Of a stretch of DNA of 46,509 nt, positions 25,861-33,952 are shown one piece after another; the first letter of the stretch is position 1; each line of letters begins with the position of its first letter. The notes under the pieces were generated by a model. That model saw nothing but the letters and a program-made list of their open reading frames with translations. It ran no database searches and was not told the DNA's origin. The stretch comes from an uncultured Oscillospiraceae bacterium. GTDB lineage: Bacteria > Bacillota > Clostridia > Oscillospirales > Acutalibacteraceae. Position numbers and translations under genes: made by a program. The DNA lies in NCBI GenBank assembly GCA_900545655.1, contig UQZY01000014.1, forward strand, positions 1 through 46,509, written 5' to 3'.

Positions 25861-26738
25861 CACGTTATTTCCTCCATAACATTTATCACAGTCGGTATCA
25901 TAAGAAATATAAAATAACATACGACACCTGTGACTGTATATATACTTTCAAGGCCGGAGATGAACAAATCCGGCGTATAACTCACGCTTGCCGCACCGTT
26001 TGATACGCAAAAAAGAACAAGGGCAAGAGACAAAGCCATAAAAGATATAAGAGCTTTGTCTCTGCCGTCAAAACGATAGATTGAAAACGTAGTACGCTTG
26101 CCGCATCCGTATCCGCGGCTTTGCATGCTGTCCGCTGTCATTATGCCCCCTTCAAGGGCATAATTCGTCAGCGACGACAGCACGGTCATACCGTTTTCAA
26201 TCTTTTCTTTTTTGCCGCCTTCATCTCCGGCTTTGCCAATGCATTTTCTTGCATTGGCGATCTGCTTTGCTTTACGTGTGTAATTCGGTACAAACCGAAG
26301 TACCATGGTAAGAATCATTGAAACCGACGGAACAACGCGTCCGAAAATATACAGGAACTTATCGCTCGTCATTATCTCGTTATAAGAGGCAAACCATACC
26401 ATAACGGAAACAAACATAGCTGCGTTTGCCATACCGTAATACAGCGCCTCAAGGGTATACGGCCTGCCTCCGAATCCGGTAAACAAAACGGTTTTTCCGT
26501 ATATATTGAAAAAGGGATTTACAAGCGAAATTATCACAAAAGGTAAAGCCATTGCAAGTATGAGCCTGAAAGCTTTTTTAGGGTTAATCGTAAGATACAG
26601 AGTAAAGGATGAAATAACCGAGCAGAAAAGAAACGCGGGATGATTGAGAAACATACAAAGCGCAATAGCCCCGATAAAAAATATAAAGTTTATTATTGGA
26701 TTGTATGTCCCGAATCTCACTTCACGTTTCATTTTCAT
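25836..26738 (-). CDS. ecfT: ECF transporter transmembrane T component, first copy
   Basis: A 300-residue EcfT-family membrane scaffold. It shares the opening YNPIINFIFFIGAIALCMFLNHPAF and the coupling region QSRGYGCGKRTTFSIYRFDGRDKA with the second EcfT at 22111-22995. A charged loop (GKAGDEGGKKEKIENG, about residue 170) separates the halves. ATG 26738 overlaps the stop of the DUF4430 protein (ATGA). An in-frame ATG at 26750 is possible. Confidence 0.9.
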   Translation of the reverse strand: MKMKREVRFGTYNPIINFIFFIGAIALCMFLNHPAFLFCSVISSFTLYLTINPKKAFRLILAMALPFVIISLVNPFFNIYGKTVLFTGFGGRPYTLEALYYGMANAAMFVSVMVWFASYNEIMTSDKFLYIFGRVVPSVSMILTMVLRFVPNYTRKAKQIANARKCIGKAGDEGGKKEKIENGMTVLSSLTNYALEGGIMTADSMQSRGYGCGKRTTFSIYRFDGRDKALISFMALSLALVLFCVSNGAASVSYTPDLFISGLESIYTVTGVVCYFIFLMIPTVINVMEEITWRILRSKI

Positions 26739-28135
26739 TGTCCCATCCATTCGTTTCCGACGTCCGCACCAAGGCCCTTACAGGTATAGCACCATACGAT
26801 TGTATCTCCCTCGCTAAGCTTATATGAGCTGCATCCGTAATTCGGGAACCATCCGTTTACCTTATACATCCATCCGGATTGTTCTCCGCAATCTTTTTCA
26901 TAAAGATGGTTTATCCCTTGTATATAATAACTTCCATATCCGGGAGTGTATTTATACTCAAGCTGAATATTTTTTGAAGCACACGCACGCTTCAAAACAT
27001 CAAATACCGTTTCTCCGTCCTTAAACTCTACCGTAGTACAAGAAAGAATTGTTCCGTCCGACGGAACATATACCTCCTTACCCTCTTTAAGGTCTCCCAT
27101 ATTATTGAGAATTGTATCACAACGAATTTCTATTGTACAGGTTAATACTTTCGGCGTTGTCGGTTTTTTTGTTGTGGTAATTTTTTTTGTTGTTGTCTCG
27201 CCCTTTTTAGTGGTTGTTTCGTCTTTTTTAGTAGTTGTTACTGATTCACCCTTCTTTGTAACGATAACCGTAGTCTTCTTTGTTACGGCTTCGCCGGACT
27301 TGTCGGTAACAGCCTCACCGGATTTATCGGTTACAACCTCTGTTACAACCTTGGTTTCCGTCTCACTCTCATTAGTAATTACTTCTCCATCAAGCTTTAT
27401 CTTGCTTCCCTCAGCATTTCCGGATTCATTTTTACGTTTTTCTATAAGCTTATTAACCTCTTCGTTTGAAAAAATAAGCTTATGCGTTTTATTTGCTTCA
27501 AGAATATTTTCAAGATTAAATTGATTCAAAGAATCAATTGTGAGCTTAATCAATTCGGCCTTGTCATCGACTATACTGATTGCTTTTCCGGCTTTTGCCG
27601 TCAGATCATTATCACTTTTTTTACCGGTTACATTGCCTTCAAAAACATTTACACTCATCGAACCGGTTTGAAGATTTACGGAAAAGACAGTGCCCTCTTC
27701 CGTGAATTTCCACCCGTCAGCGGTTATTGAATCAAAGGCCTCCGAATCAGCAATGCTTACGAATACTTCACCTGAGAGCAGTGAAAGTGCCAAAGCATTC
27801 TTATCAACGCTTTTTACCTTAACCTTTGTCCCGGTTGAAAGAACAAACAAATTGTCACGATTTTTACCGGATATGATTTTCGCAGTGGATTTATCTCCGG
27901 TTTCAATGATATCACCCTTCTTTAGCCCCGTTGCTTTTTTCAGTTCGAAAGAAACTCCGTCCCTTTCGACATGACATATCCCGGCAATCTTATCAGCGTA
28001 GGAAAACGCATTTTTTTCAGCCTTGTTAAACCAGCCTTTTATACTTCCTACACCTATAACACCGCCGACAGCAATGAGAACTATCATAGCTACCATTATA
28101 ATATTGAAAATTTGTTTATTCTTTCGAGTTTCCAT
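26735..28135 (-). CDS. membrane-anchored FecR-like/DUF4430 surface protein
   Basis: A 466-residue protein. It has one N-terminal membrane anchor (about residues 9-30), then a FecR-like region (about 45-190: GLKKGDIIETGDKSTAKIISG..., LLSGEVFVSIA, GTVFSVNLQTGSMSVNVFEGNV). A Lys/Thr-rich spacer follows (about 260-330), with a duplicated AVTDKSGE unit and many TTKK steps. The C-terminal DUF4430-type domain (about 335-466) has YKVNGWFPNYGCSSYKLSEGDTIVW and six cysteines that may form disulfides. DUF4430 resembles the C-terminal domain of transcobalamin (established family similarity). With the riboswitch-led operon this points to a corrinoid-binding surface protein. AAGGG lies eight bases before ATG 28135. 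Confidence 0.82.
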   Translation of the reverse strand: METRKNKQIFNIIMVAMIVLIAVGGVIGVGSIKGWFNKAEKNAFSYADKIAGICHVERDGVSFELKKATGLKKGDIIETGDKSTAKIISGKNRDNLFVLSTGTKVKVKSVDKNALALSLLSGEVFVSIADSEAFDSITADGWKFTEEGTVFSVNLQTGSMSVNVFEGNVTGKKSDNDLTAKAGKAISIVDDKAELIKLTIDSLNQFNLENILEANKTHKLIFSNEEVNKLIEKRKNESGNAEGSKIKLDGEVITNESETETKVVTEVVTDKSGEAVTDKSGEAVTKKTTVIVTKKGESVTTTKKDETTTKKGETTTKKITTTKKPTTPKVLTCTIEIRCDTILNNMGDLKEGKEVYVPSDGTILSCTTVEFKDGETVFDVLKRACASKNIQLEYKYTPGYGSYYIQGINHLYEKDCGEQSGWMYKVNGWFPNYGCSSYKLSEGDTIVWCYTCKGLGADVGNEWMGQ

Positions 28136-28215
28136 AATTTTTACCCTTGGCAATCATCACAGTGATTACAAAAAAATATATTTTTACCATTATTTATTTA
28201 TACGATATATCCGCC

Positions 28216-28248
28216 GTGAGGGGCGGTGACCGCAACACCGCCCCCCAC
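28216..28248 (-). other. GC-rich hairpin between the two surface-protein genes
   Basis: Thirteen-base arms (28216-28228 and 28236-28248, one mismatch) with a seven-base loop, very GC-rich against an AT-rich background. No T-run follows directly on the minus strand, so it is more likely an mRNA processing or 3'-protecting element, or a partial terminator, than a full stop. It could set a high ratio of the wall protein to the transporter. Confidence 0.6.
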
Positions 28249-28304
28249 AATAAAAAGTTTCAGGAGAATTATAATTAATTCTTTTCGGGAATATCAATCA
28301 GGTT

Positions 28305-31300
28305 TTATGAAACCCATACTCCCTTGGAATCAAATCTATAAGTTTTTCCGTTTATTTTTTGAGTACCTGTGAGCATAGCTCCGCTGCTGTTAAAGTAATA
28401 CCACTTGCCGCCTATCTGCTGCCAGCCTGTAACCATAGCACCGTTGCCGTTCATGTAATACCAGTTACCGTTAACATAAGCCCAGCCCGTAACCATAGCA
28501 CCGCTGCCGCTCAGGTAGTACCACTTACCGCCTATCGACTGCCAACCTGTAAGCATAGCACCGCTGCCGTTCAAGTAGTACCATTTACCGCCTATTTGTG
28601 CCCAGCCTGTAACCATAGCACCGCTGCCGTTCAGGTAATACCACTTTCCGCCTACCTGCTGCCAGCCTGTGAGCATTGCTCCGCTGCCGCTCAGATAGTA
28701 CCACTTACCGCCTACCGACTGCCAACCTGTAAGCATAGCGCCGCTGTCGCTCAGGTAGTACCACTTACCGCCTATCTGCTGCCAACCTGTAAGCATAGCA
28801 CCGCTGCCATTCATATAATACCAGTTTCCGTCTATACGTGCCCAGCCGGTTACCATCTTACCGTTATTATCCGCATCAAGATAATACCATGTACCGTTAA
28901 TCTCAAGCCAGCCCGTTACAACCTCGGCATCATCCTGAACATAATAATATCCTTCATCGTTAAGAATCCAGCCTTTTTCACCTGCATACTTTTCGCCGTA
29001 CTGGTAGGCATAGACTTTTCCGTCTGTTTCATCCTTCTTAACCGTAACAGCCTGATTTATAAATAATGTAACAGTGTAATTTGTCTTTGTTTTACCGTCT
29101 TCGGCTGTAACTTCAATTTTGACAACTGTGGATTTATTCTTATCGTCAGGATAAACAGCGTACCTGTTCTTTCCGTTATTCGTAGAAGTGATGTTTATCG
29201 TTCCGTCTTCATTTACCCTGTCCGGATTCACATTTTCGACGGCATAAACCTTGACTGAAGCATTTTTATCCGCAGCAACCGGCCATACATTGTAAAAATT
29301 CTTACCGATGCCTGAAATATCTGCTGTATAGTCGGTGATGTCAGGTGAAAATTCCTTGTCAAAGACAATTACTCCACTTGTACCGGTCGGGAAAGCATTT
29401 GAATTGTTAACCTTAAGTACAGACAAGGTCGAATCTGTTTTCTCATACCTTACGTGAACCTTATATGTTCTGGTATCACTGCCGTTAGTAAGTTTGATAA
29501 AAGGAGTTGCCTTTCCGGTTTCCGGCATTGATACTCTGTAAGTAATTTTATCGGTTTCATCCGAAAGAATACTGAAATTAACATTATCCTCGGGATTCTC
29601 AATTGTCTCATTTTCTTCAATTGACAAATCAATATCCGTGCCTTCGGTCTTGTTAATTAAAATATCGAAGCTTTCCGTACCGACAGGAACAACAGCTTCG
29701 TATTCATATGTAGTTACACTAAACGGAGAATCAAGTTCAATTGCACCTGAGGCGATGCTTACACCTATTCCGGTAGTATATGCATTGTTAGTACCTACCG
29801 CAAAGATATTTCCGCTGTCGTTCTTGTAATAAATGGTTCCGTCGGTTCCGCATATAAGACTCGTAATACAATAATTTTCAAAGCCTTTTGCATCAAAAAT
29901 CTCAATGAGTTCGGCACCCTCCGCCTTGTCATTATCGGACTTTGTCTTAATCATTGAAATTCCGCCGGGTTTATTGTTGTATGTCGAATAGATATAGATG
30001 TATCCAGTTGATTCTTCATAGGCCGTAGAAAGCAATACCGAGCACTGCGGATAACCCTTAAGGCCTACAGCGTAAAGAATCTCCAGTGTATCTGCGTCTG
30101 CAACAACGATGTTGCCGCTTGAACCTGTGGAAGAAATCCCGCTTCCTGCTCCGTAATAAACCTTACCCTTGTAAACTACCGGGGTGCTTGTTGACTGAGC
30201 CTTATTGTCATGTGTTTTCAGTTCGGAAACAACACCGGTATTTTTATCAAGCTTTGCAGAGCAAAGGAAGCCGCCCTTTGTTGTAAAGTATATTTTTTCA
30301 CCGGTTTCATCGTAAGAGATAGTTGAACGCTGATCTCCTGCTCCTGTAAGAACAAGATCAGAGATTACCGCTCCGGTTTTCTTATTAAAAGAATAGAGAT
30401 GTGAATCACCGTTTGATCCGCTTGCTCCGTCATCTGTTCCGACAATCACGGCGTCTCCGACAACAAGTGAGCCTGCCCAATAGAAGCCTCCGGGCTGTTT
30501 ATGTGTCCAAACTGCACTTTTAGCCTCAGTCATCTCAGATGGGTCATCCTCGTAAACATCTATGCACACGAAGTTTGCATCCTTTGTTTCACTGTTCCAG
30601 AAGCCTGTGTAGATACATCCGTCCGAGTAGGCTATCGGAGACAGAGCCTGACCGCCCAGCGGATCTGTATATACCCAAAGAGACTTAAGCGTTTTTGCGT
30701 CAACAGCCTGAATCTTTCCGCCGGAAAGCGGGCAGAAAATCATTCCGTCAGCATAGGTCATCGGTGTATAACCATAACTTGTAGAGTCTACCAATGTTCC
30801 TTTTGCAAGTACTTCCCCGGTCTGTAAATCAAGCTTGTATATGGTCGTACCTACTATCGTTACAAGAGCATCGTCTACAATTATCTGAATGGAAGGTGAC
30901 GCAGCCCAGCCTGTACCAAGCTTAGCCTTCCACTTGAGATTAACCTTGTCCTTAACTATCGGTGTCGGAGCATTTGTAATGCCCATATTTACGTCGCTGT
31001 TTCTGAAATTTTTCCAGTCGGAGCCGACAACAGAAACTTTGCACCACGGAAGAACTACAGGCAACGAATCTTCTCCCATTGTAGCATCATCACAAAATCC
31101 GGATACAGTGACGATATACTCACCGGGTACATCAAACTTCATTTTTATCTTTCCGTTTGAATCAGGCGTAAGCTCTCCGATTGCCGCCGACAAAGAACCG
31201 TCTGCGTTAACAGTATTAACCGTAAGAACATCTTTACCGGAGGTCGCGTTTACAGGCGCAGAAGCAGGAGCGGCAGTTGTAGTACCTGCCATGGTGTTCA

Positions 31301-31871
31301 TTGCCATAAAACCCTTTAAGGTAAGCTCGAATTCCTGATTAACTGATACGGTTTTTTCACGTTGAGTGAAAAACGTATAGTAATCCATCCAGTATGAATC
31401 CTGATAGAACCAGAACTCAACAATATCTCCTTCTTTAACGACAGCTGCATTTGCCATATAACCTGTTCCGTTGCTGTCCTTCGGCATATCTCCGTTATAG
31501 AAGAAACTGGTAGAGGTTGCCGCTTTTCCGAAAGCCTTGGAAATCATTCCGCTTGAACCTACTGAAAGGTAATCGGAAATTTTCTCCTTTGTAAAAGCGT
31601 CTCCGTACTTTTGGATATGCGCTGCAATAAGGACGTCAAGAAACGTCGGTCCGTTGACCGAGGCGTCATTCGTAAGTCCGTATTTTTCTGCAAGTCCGTC
31701 TGCAACTGTAATTTTCTGCGGCTTGAAGATAAAGCCTTCACTCGCATCTGATGCCGCAAATGTAATAGAAACACTATTATTTTCTGCAGCATCAGCAGCA
31801 AATGCAGTAACAGGAACAATTCCGACAAGCATCATAACAGCAAGTATAAGCGCCAGAATTCTCTTTTTCAT
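28305..31871 (-). CDS. secreted wall-binding beta-propeller protein with DUF4430-like domain
   Basis: A 1188-residue exported protein. The signal peptide ends near VTAFA (residue 25). Next is a DUF4430-like domain (about 30-195: VNGPTFLDVLIAAH, ISKAFG, FFYNGDMPKD, VKEGDIVEFWFYQDSY) and an Ig-like strand region to about 285. A PQQ-like beta-propeller covers about 305-705 (repeats such as VDDALVTIVGTTIYKLDLQTGEVL and YADGMIFCPLSGGKIQAVDAKT). Two cadherin-like beta-sandwich domains follow (about 720-930). Last come about eleven choline-binding-type wall repeats (967-1188, GWxxxxGKWYYLxxxGAM). It is first after the cobalamin riboswitch, with AAAGGAAG before ATG 31871. Inferred role: surface corrinoid capture. 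Enzyme use of a quinone cofactor is unlikely but not excluded. Confidence 0.85.
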   Translation of the reverse strand: MKKRILALILAVMMLVGIVPVTAFAADAAENNSVSITFAASDASEGFIFKPQKITVADGLAEKYGLTNDASVNGPTFLDVLIAAHIQKYGDAFTKEKISDYLSVGSSGMISKAFGKAATSTSFFYNGDMPKDSNGTGYMANAAVVKEGDIVEFWFYQDSYWMDYYTFFTQREKTVSVNQEFELTLKGFMAMNTMAGTTTAAPASAPVNATSGKDVLTVNTVNADGSLSAAIGELTPDSNGKIKMKFDVPGEYIVTVSGFCDDATMGEDSLPVVLPWCKVSVVGSDWKNFRNSDVNMGITNAPTPIVKDKVNLKWKAKLGTGWAASPSIQIIVDDALVTIVGTTIYKLDLQTGEVLAKGTLVDSTSYGYTPMTYADGMIFCPLSGGKIQAVDAKTLKSLWVYTDPLGGQALSPIAYSDGCIYTGFWNSETKDANFVCIDVYEDDPSEMTEAKSAVWTHKQPGGFYWAGSLVVGDAVIVGTDDGASGSNGDSHLYSFNKKTGAVISDLVLTGAGDQRSTISYDETGEKIYFTTKGGFLCSAKLDKNTGVVSELKTHDNKAQSTSTPVVYKGKVYYGAGSGISSTGSSGNIVVADADTLEILYAVGLKGYPQCSVLLSTAYEESTGYIYIYSTYNNKPGGISMIKTKSDNDKAEGAELIEIFDAKGFENYCITSLICGTDGTIYYKNDSGNIFAVGTNNAYTTGIGVSIASGAIELDSPFSVTTYEYEAVVPVGTESFDILINKTEGTDIDLSIEENETIENPEDNVNFSILSDETDKITYRVSMPETGKATPFIKLTNGSDTRTYKVHVRYEKTDSTLSVLKVNNSNAFPTGTSGVIVFDKEFSPDITDYTADISGIGKNFYNVWPVAADKNASVKVYAVENVNPDRVNEDGTINITSTNNGKNRYAVYPDDKNKSTVVKIEVTAEDGKTKTNYTVTLFINQAVTVKKDETDGKVYAYQYGEKYAGEKGWILNDEGYYYVQDDAEVVTGWLEINGTWYYLDADNNGKMVTGWARIDGNWYYMNGSGAMLTGWQQIGGKWYYLSDSGAMLTGWQSVGGKWYYLSGSGAMLTGWQQVGGKWYYLNGSGAMVTGWAQIGGKWYYLNGSGAMLTGWQSIGGKWYYLSGSGAMVTGWAYVNGNWYYMNGNGAMVTGWQQIGGKWYYFNSSGAMLTGTQKINGKTYRFDSKGVWVS
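28308..28973 (-). repeat. 60-bp tandem coding repeats (wall-binding modules)
   Basis: The 3' end of the large surface gene is built of 20-codon repeats. Eight in 28374-28853 are almost uniform in length and highly similar in DNA; more divergent ones flank them on both sides. Each encodes a TGWxxxxGxWYYxxxxGAM unit of the CW_binding/choline-binding family, which attaches proteins to wall polymers. Confidence 0.92.
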
Positions 31872-31926
31872 TTTCTACTTCCTTTCTATTCTTTCATTAA
31901 ACATTTTTTCAAATGAAATAGGAAGC

Positions 31927-31969
31927 AAAAATGAAGCGGTCACAGCAGATAATTCCGCTGCGACCGCTT
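31927..31969 (-). terminator. expression-platform terminator of the cobalamin riboswitch
   Basis: Thirteen-base stem (31934-31946 with 31957-31969, one G-U pair) and ten-base loop, followed on the minus strand by CATTTTTG. It sits between the aptamer and the surface-protein start, where a ligand-controlled terminator is expected. On the plus strand the same stem is followed by TTTTT. Confidence 0.7.
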
Positions 31970-32029
31970 TTTCGCACGCAAATATAAAACTCCCAAAGCA
32001 CGCACTCCCGCATGCAGAAAGTTAAAAAT

Positions 32030-32235
32030 GCATTATCGTTATCCTGGCTTGTGCATTGGTCTCTATGGTTGATACGTATCAAAGTCAGCCTTCTCGGTTT
32101 CCCAATGACCGGCTCGCGCCGCGACCTTGACACTCCTGCACTTACAGTAGCGGGAACTGCCCGGGACTCAAACCCGATTATCTAATTCAAGTGTCTGCTT
32201 CTGTTTCACAGCAGTCATACACAAAAACATAATGC
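32030..32235 (-). promoter_or_regulatory. cobalamin riboswitch aptamer
   Basis: Read on the minus strand the RNA shows the conserved elements of the cobalamin class in order. P1 begins GCATTAT (32235-32229) and closes with ATAATGC (32036-32030), perfectly complementary. Between them lie a GCAGTTCCCGCTACTGTAAG core (consensus GCTGCCCCCGCAACTGTAAG), a B12-box-like GGTCATTGGGAAACCGAGAAGGC (split for reading: GGTCATTGGG then AAACCGAGAAGGC) and the 3' AAGCCAGGATAAC. Ligand binding is expected to lower expression of the downstream surface and ECF genes. The open frame at 31909-32133 across it is spurious. Confidence 0.93.
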
Positions 32236-32256
32236 TCCTATTCATTTGTCCTAATA

Positions 32257-32285
32257 ATTATACCTGAGAAAAATATCCGATTCAA
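32257..32285 (-). promoter_or_regulatory. sigma-A promoter of the riboswitch-led operon
   Basis: On the minus strand TTGAAT (32285-32280), a 17-base spacer and TATAAT (32262-32257). The predicted start near 32250 places the aptamer about 15 bases into the RNA. Confidence 0.85.
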
Positions 32286-32702
32286 TAAAAACAAGGTGTC
32301 AAAATAACTTAATTTTTGTGAAAACTTTTGTTTAAGATATATACATCGCCGTTCACGTCGATCATTAGACCGTAAATTATGTTGAATATATGTAAGCAAA
32401 ACTCAAAAAAACGACAATTATTCTACTTTAGCATAGCATGTTTCTCGTTTAGTAGTACTATGTATTTCTCGGATTTAACGGATTCATATCGGTCTAAAAT
32501 TGGAGTATTTACAATGCTTCATGATTCGGGTAAAATTATATAAGATATTTTTTGCGGATAAGTTTTTTTATGAAAAGTGATTTATAAATTTGCGGTACTT
32601 TTTATAAGACACTGTTCTGTCGTGTATTATTTTATGAAAACTGATCGAAGTATATTTACTTCGTCATTTTCGGGAGATAAAATAAATTTCAGGAGGAGAA
32701 TT
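32286..32702 (+). other. long AT-rich leader region of the URO-D-like gene
   Basis: About 415 bases without a recognisable gene. A weak plus-strand promoter is possible near 32316-32345 (TTGTGA, 16 bases, TATATA). A GGAG followed eight bases later by ATG 32514 opens a nine-codon frame (MLHDSGKII) that could be a leader peptide. No known riboswitch or strong terminator is visible. Confidence 0.3.
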
Positions 32703-33938
32703 ATGAAAAAACCAAACGCATATGAGTTGCGTCTCAACCGTCTCAATGAGGCATCACGCGGACATATTCCGGACAGAGTTCCGGTAACCGCACTGGTAGA
32801 GACATACGCTCTCGCCTATTCTGGAGTTCCACTCAAGGAGACGCAGAAAAACATCTTCAAGCATGTCAAGGCATATGGAGAGATATACAAGGACGTATAT
32901 TTTGATGCCGCTTTTACTCCGTGTGTTTCGCATGCGCTCAATCTCGGCTGGACACTCGGCTCAGACGTATTCTTTGTATCTGACGACGGAATAACACTTC
33001 AGCACAAAGAGTATTGCCCTATGGATGCATCCGACTATGCTGCAATGGCAAAGGACCCCGTTGCATTCATTCTCGATGAATTTTTACCGAGAAAATTCCC
33101 TAAGTTCAACGGAACAAATGACGAGCAACTCAAGGCGTTTAAGTCAACTCTTGCTCCGTTTGTGCAGTTTGCATTGACCCTTATGATGAGCAGTCTTTAC
33201 TTCAGACATGTACTTAAGGTGCCTGTTCTCTCCGGAGGCAGTGCTGAGATGCCGTGTGATATGCTATTTGACTACACAAGAGGCTTTAAGGGAACCATCA
33301 CAGACATTCGCCGTCATCCTGTTGAAGTTGAGAAAACAGTCAATGCACTTTTGGACTATTGCTTTGACCTCGTTAAAATGACTCAGCTTCTTATGGGTTC
33401 AACAAGCGGAAATCCCGCATGGCTTATAGACAATGCAATTAATTCCGTTATCGGTTCAAGAGATCCTAAGCTTCTCTATTTTCCGTGGATATTCAATCCA
33501 TGTCATATTCCGCCGTTCCTCGGTCCGGAGCAGTTTGATAAATTCTACTGGCCGACATACAAGGCAATGGCTGAAAAAATACATTATTGCGGCGGTCATA
33601 TGCTTACAATGCTTGAGGGCTCATGGGGTCCTCACCTTGACAGAATAAACGAGCTTCCGCCTCACTCGGTAACGTTCATTGCAGAAAAGGACGATATCTT
33701 CGAGCTTAAAAAGAAGATCGGGAAAGACTTCTGTATCATGGGCGGTATGCCGGTTGAGATGCTCAGAGATTCATCAACAAAGGAATGTATTGACTATGCA
33801 AAGAAGGTAATTGATGAATGTGCGGTTGACGGAGGCTTCATCTTCTGTACCGATAAGGTTCTCATGTCACCGTCAGACGCAAACATAAAGAATCTTCGTG
33901 CAGTGAACGAGTTTGTACACGTTTACGGTCAGTATTAA
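32703..33938 (+). CDS. URO-D-superfamily protein, probable zinc/corrinoid-type methyltransferase
   Basis: A 411-residue protein of the uroporphyrinogen decarboxylase superfamily (opening EASRGHIPDRVPV, later FLGPEQFDKFYWPTYK and GGMPVEML). His294-Tyr-Cys296 and Cys382 fit the H-x-C...C zinc site of MtaA/MtbA/CmuA methyltransferases, which activate thiols and take methyl from corrinoid proteins. True HemE lacks this site. No corrinoid-protein gene is next to it. ATG 32703 is chosen because AGGAGG lies six bases upstream; a longer frame to 32577 has no such site. It is divergent from the cobalamin-riboswitch operon. The substrate is unknown. Confidence 0.75.
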   Translation: MKKPNAYELRLNRLNEASRGHIPDRVPVTALVETYALAYSGVPLKETQKNIFKHVKAYGEIYKDVYFDAAFTPCVSHALNLGWTLGSDVFFVSDDGITLQHKEYCPMDASDYAAMAKDPVAFILDEFLPRKFPKFNGTNDEQLKAFKSTLAPFVQFALTLMMSSLYFRHVLKVPVLSGGSAEMPCDMLFDYTRGFKGTITDIRRHPVEVEKTVNALLDYCFDLVKMTQLLMGSTSGNPAWLIDNAINSVIGSRDPKLLYFPWIFNPCHIPPFLGPEQFDKFYWPTYKAMAEKIHYCGGHMLTMLEGSWGPHLDRINELPPHSVTFIAEKDDIFELKKKIGKDFCIMGGMPVEMLRDSSTKECIDYAKKVIDECAVDGGFIFCTDKVLMSPSDANIKNLRAVNEFVHVYGQY

Positions 33939-33952
33939 GGAGGAGTGAAAAA

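Noticed and set aside
28359..29066. Plus-strand 235-residue repetitive frame
   Set aside because: It is the antisense of the wall-binding repeats, held open by their repetition.
31909..32133. Minus-strand 74-residue frame
   Set aside because: It lies across the cobalamin aptamer and terminator; the RNA structure explains the sequence.
22111..32285. The ECF/DUF4430 cluster as a mobile element
   Set aside because: No transposase, integrase, attachment repeat or tRNA junction flanks it; codon use looks like its neighbours.
32703..33938. A true uroporphyrinogen decarboxylase (HemE)
   Set aside because: The H-x-C...C zinc signature and lack of haem-pathway neighbours fit the methyltransferase branch better; hemZ is more than 24 kb away and in another operon.
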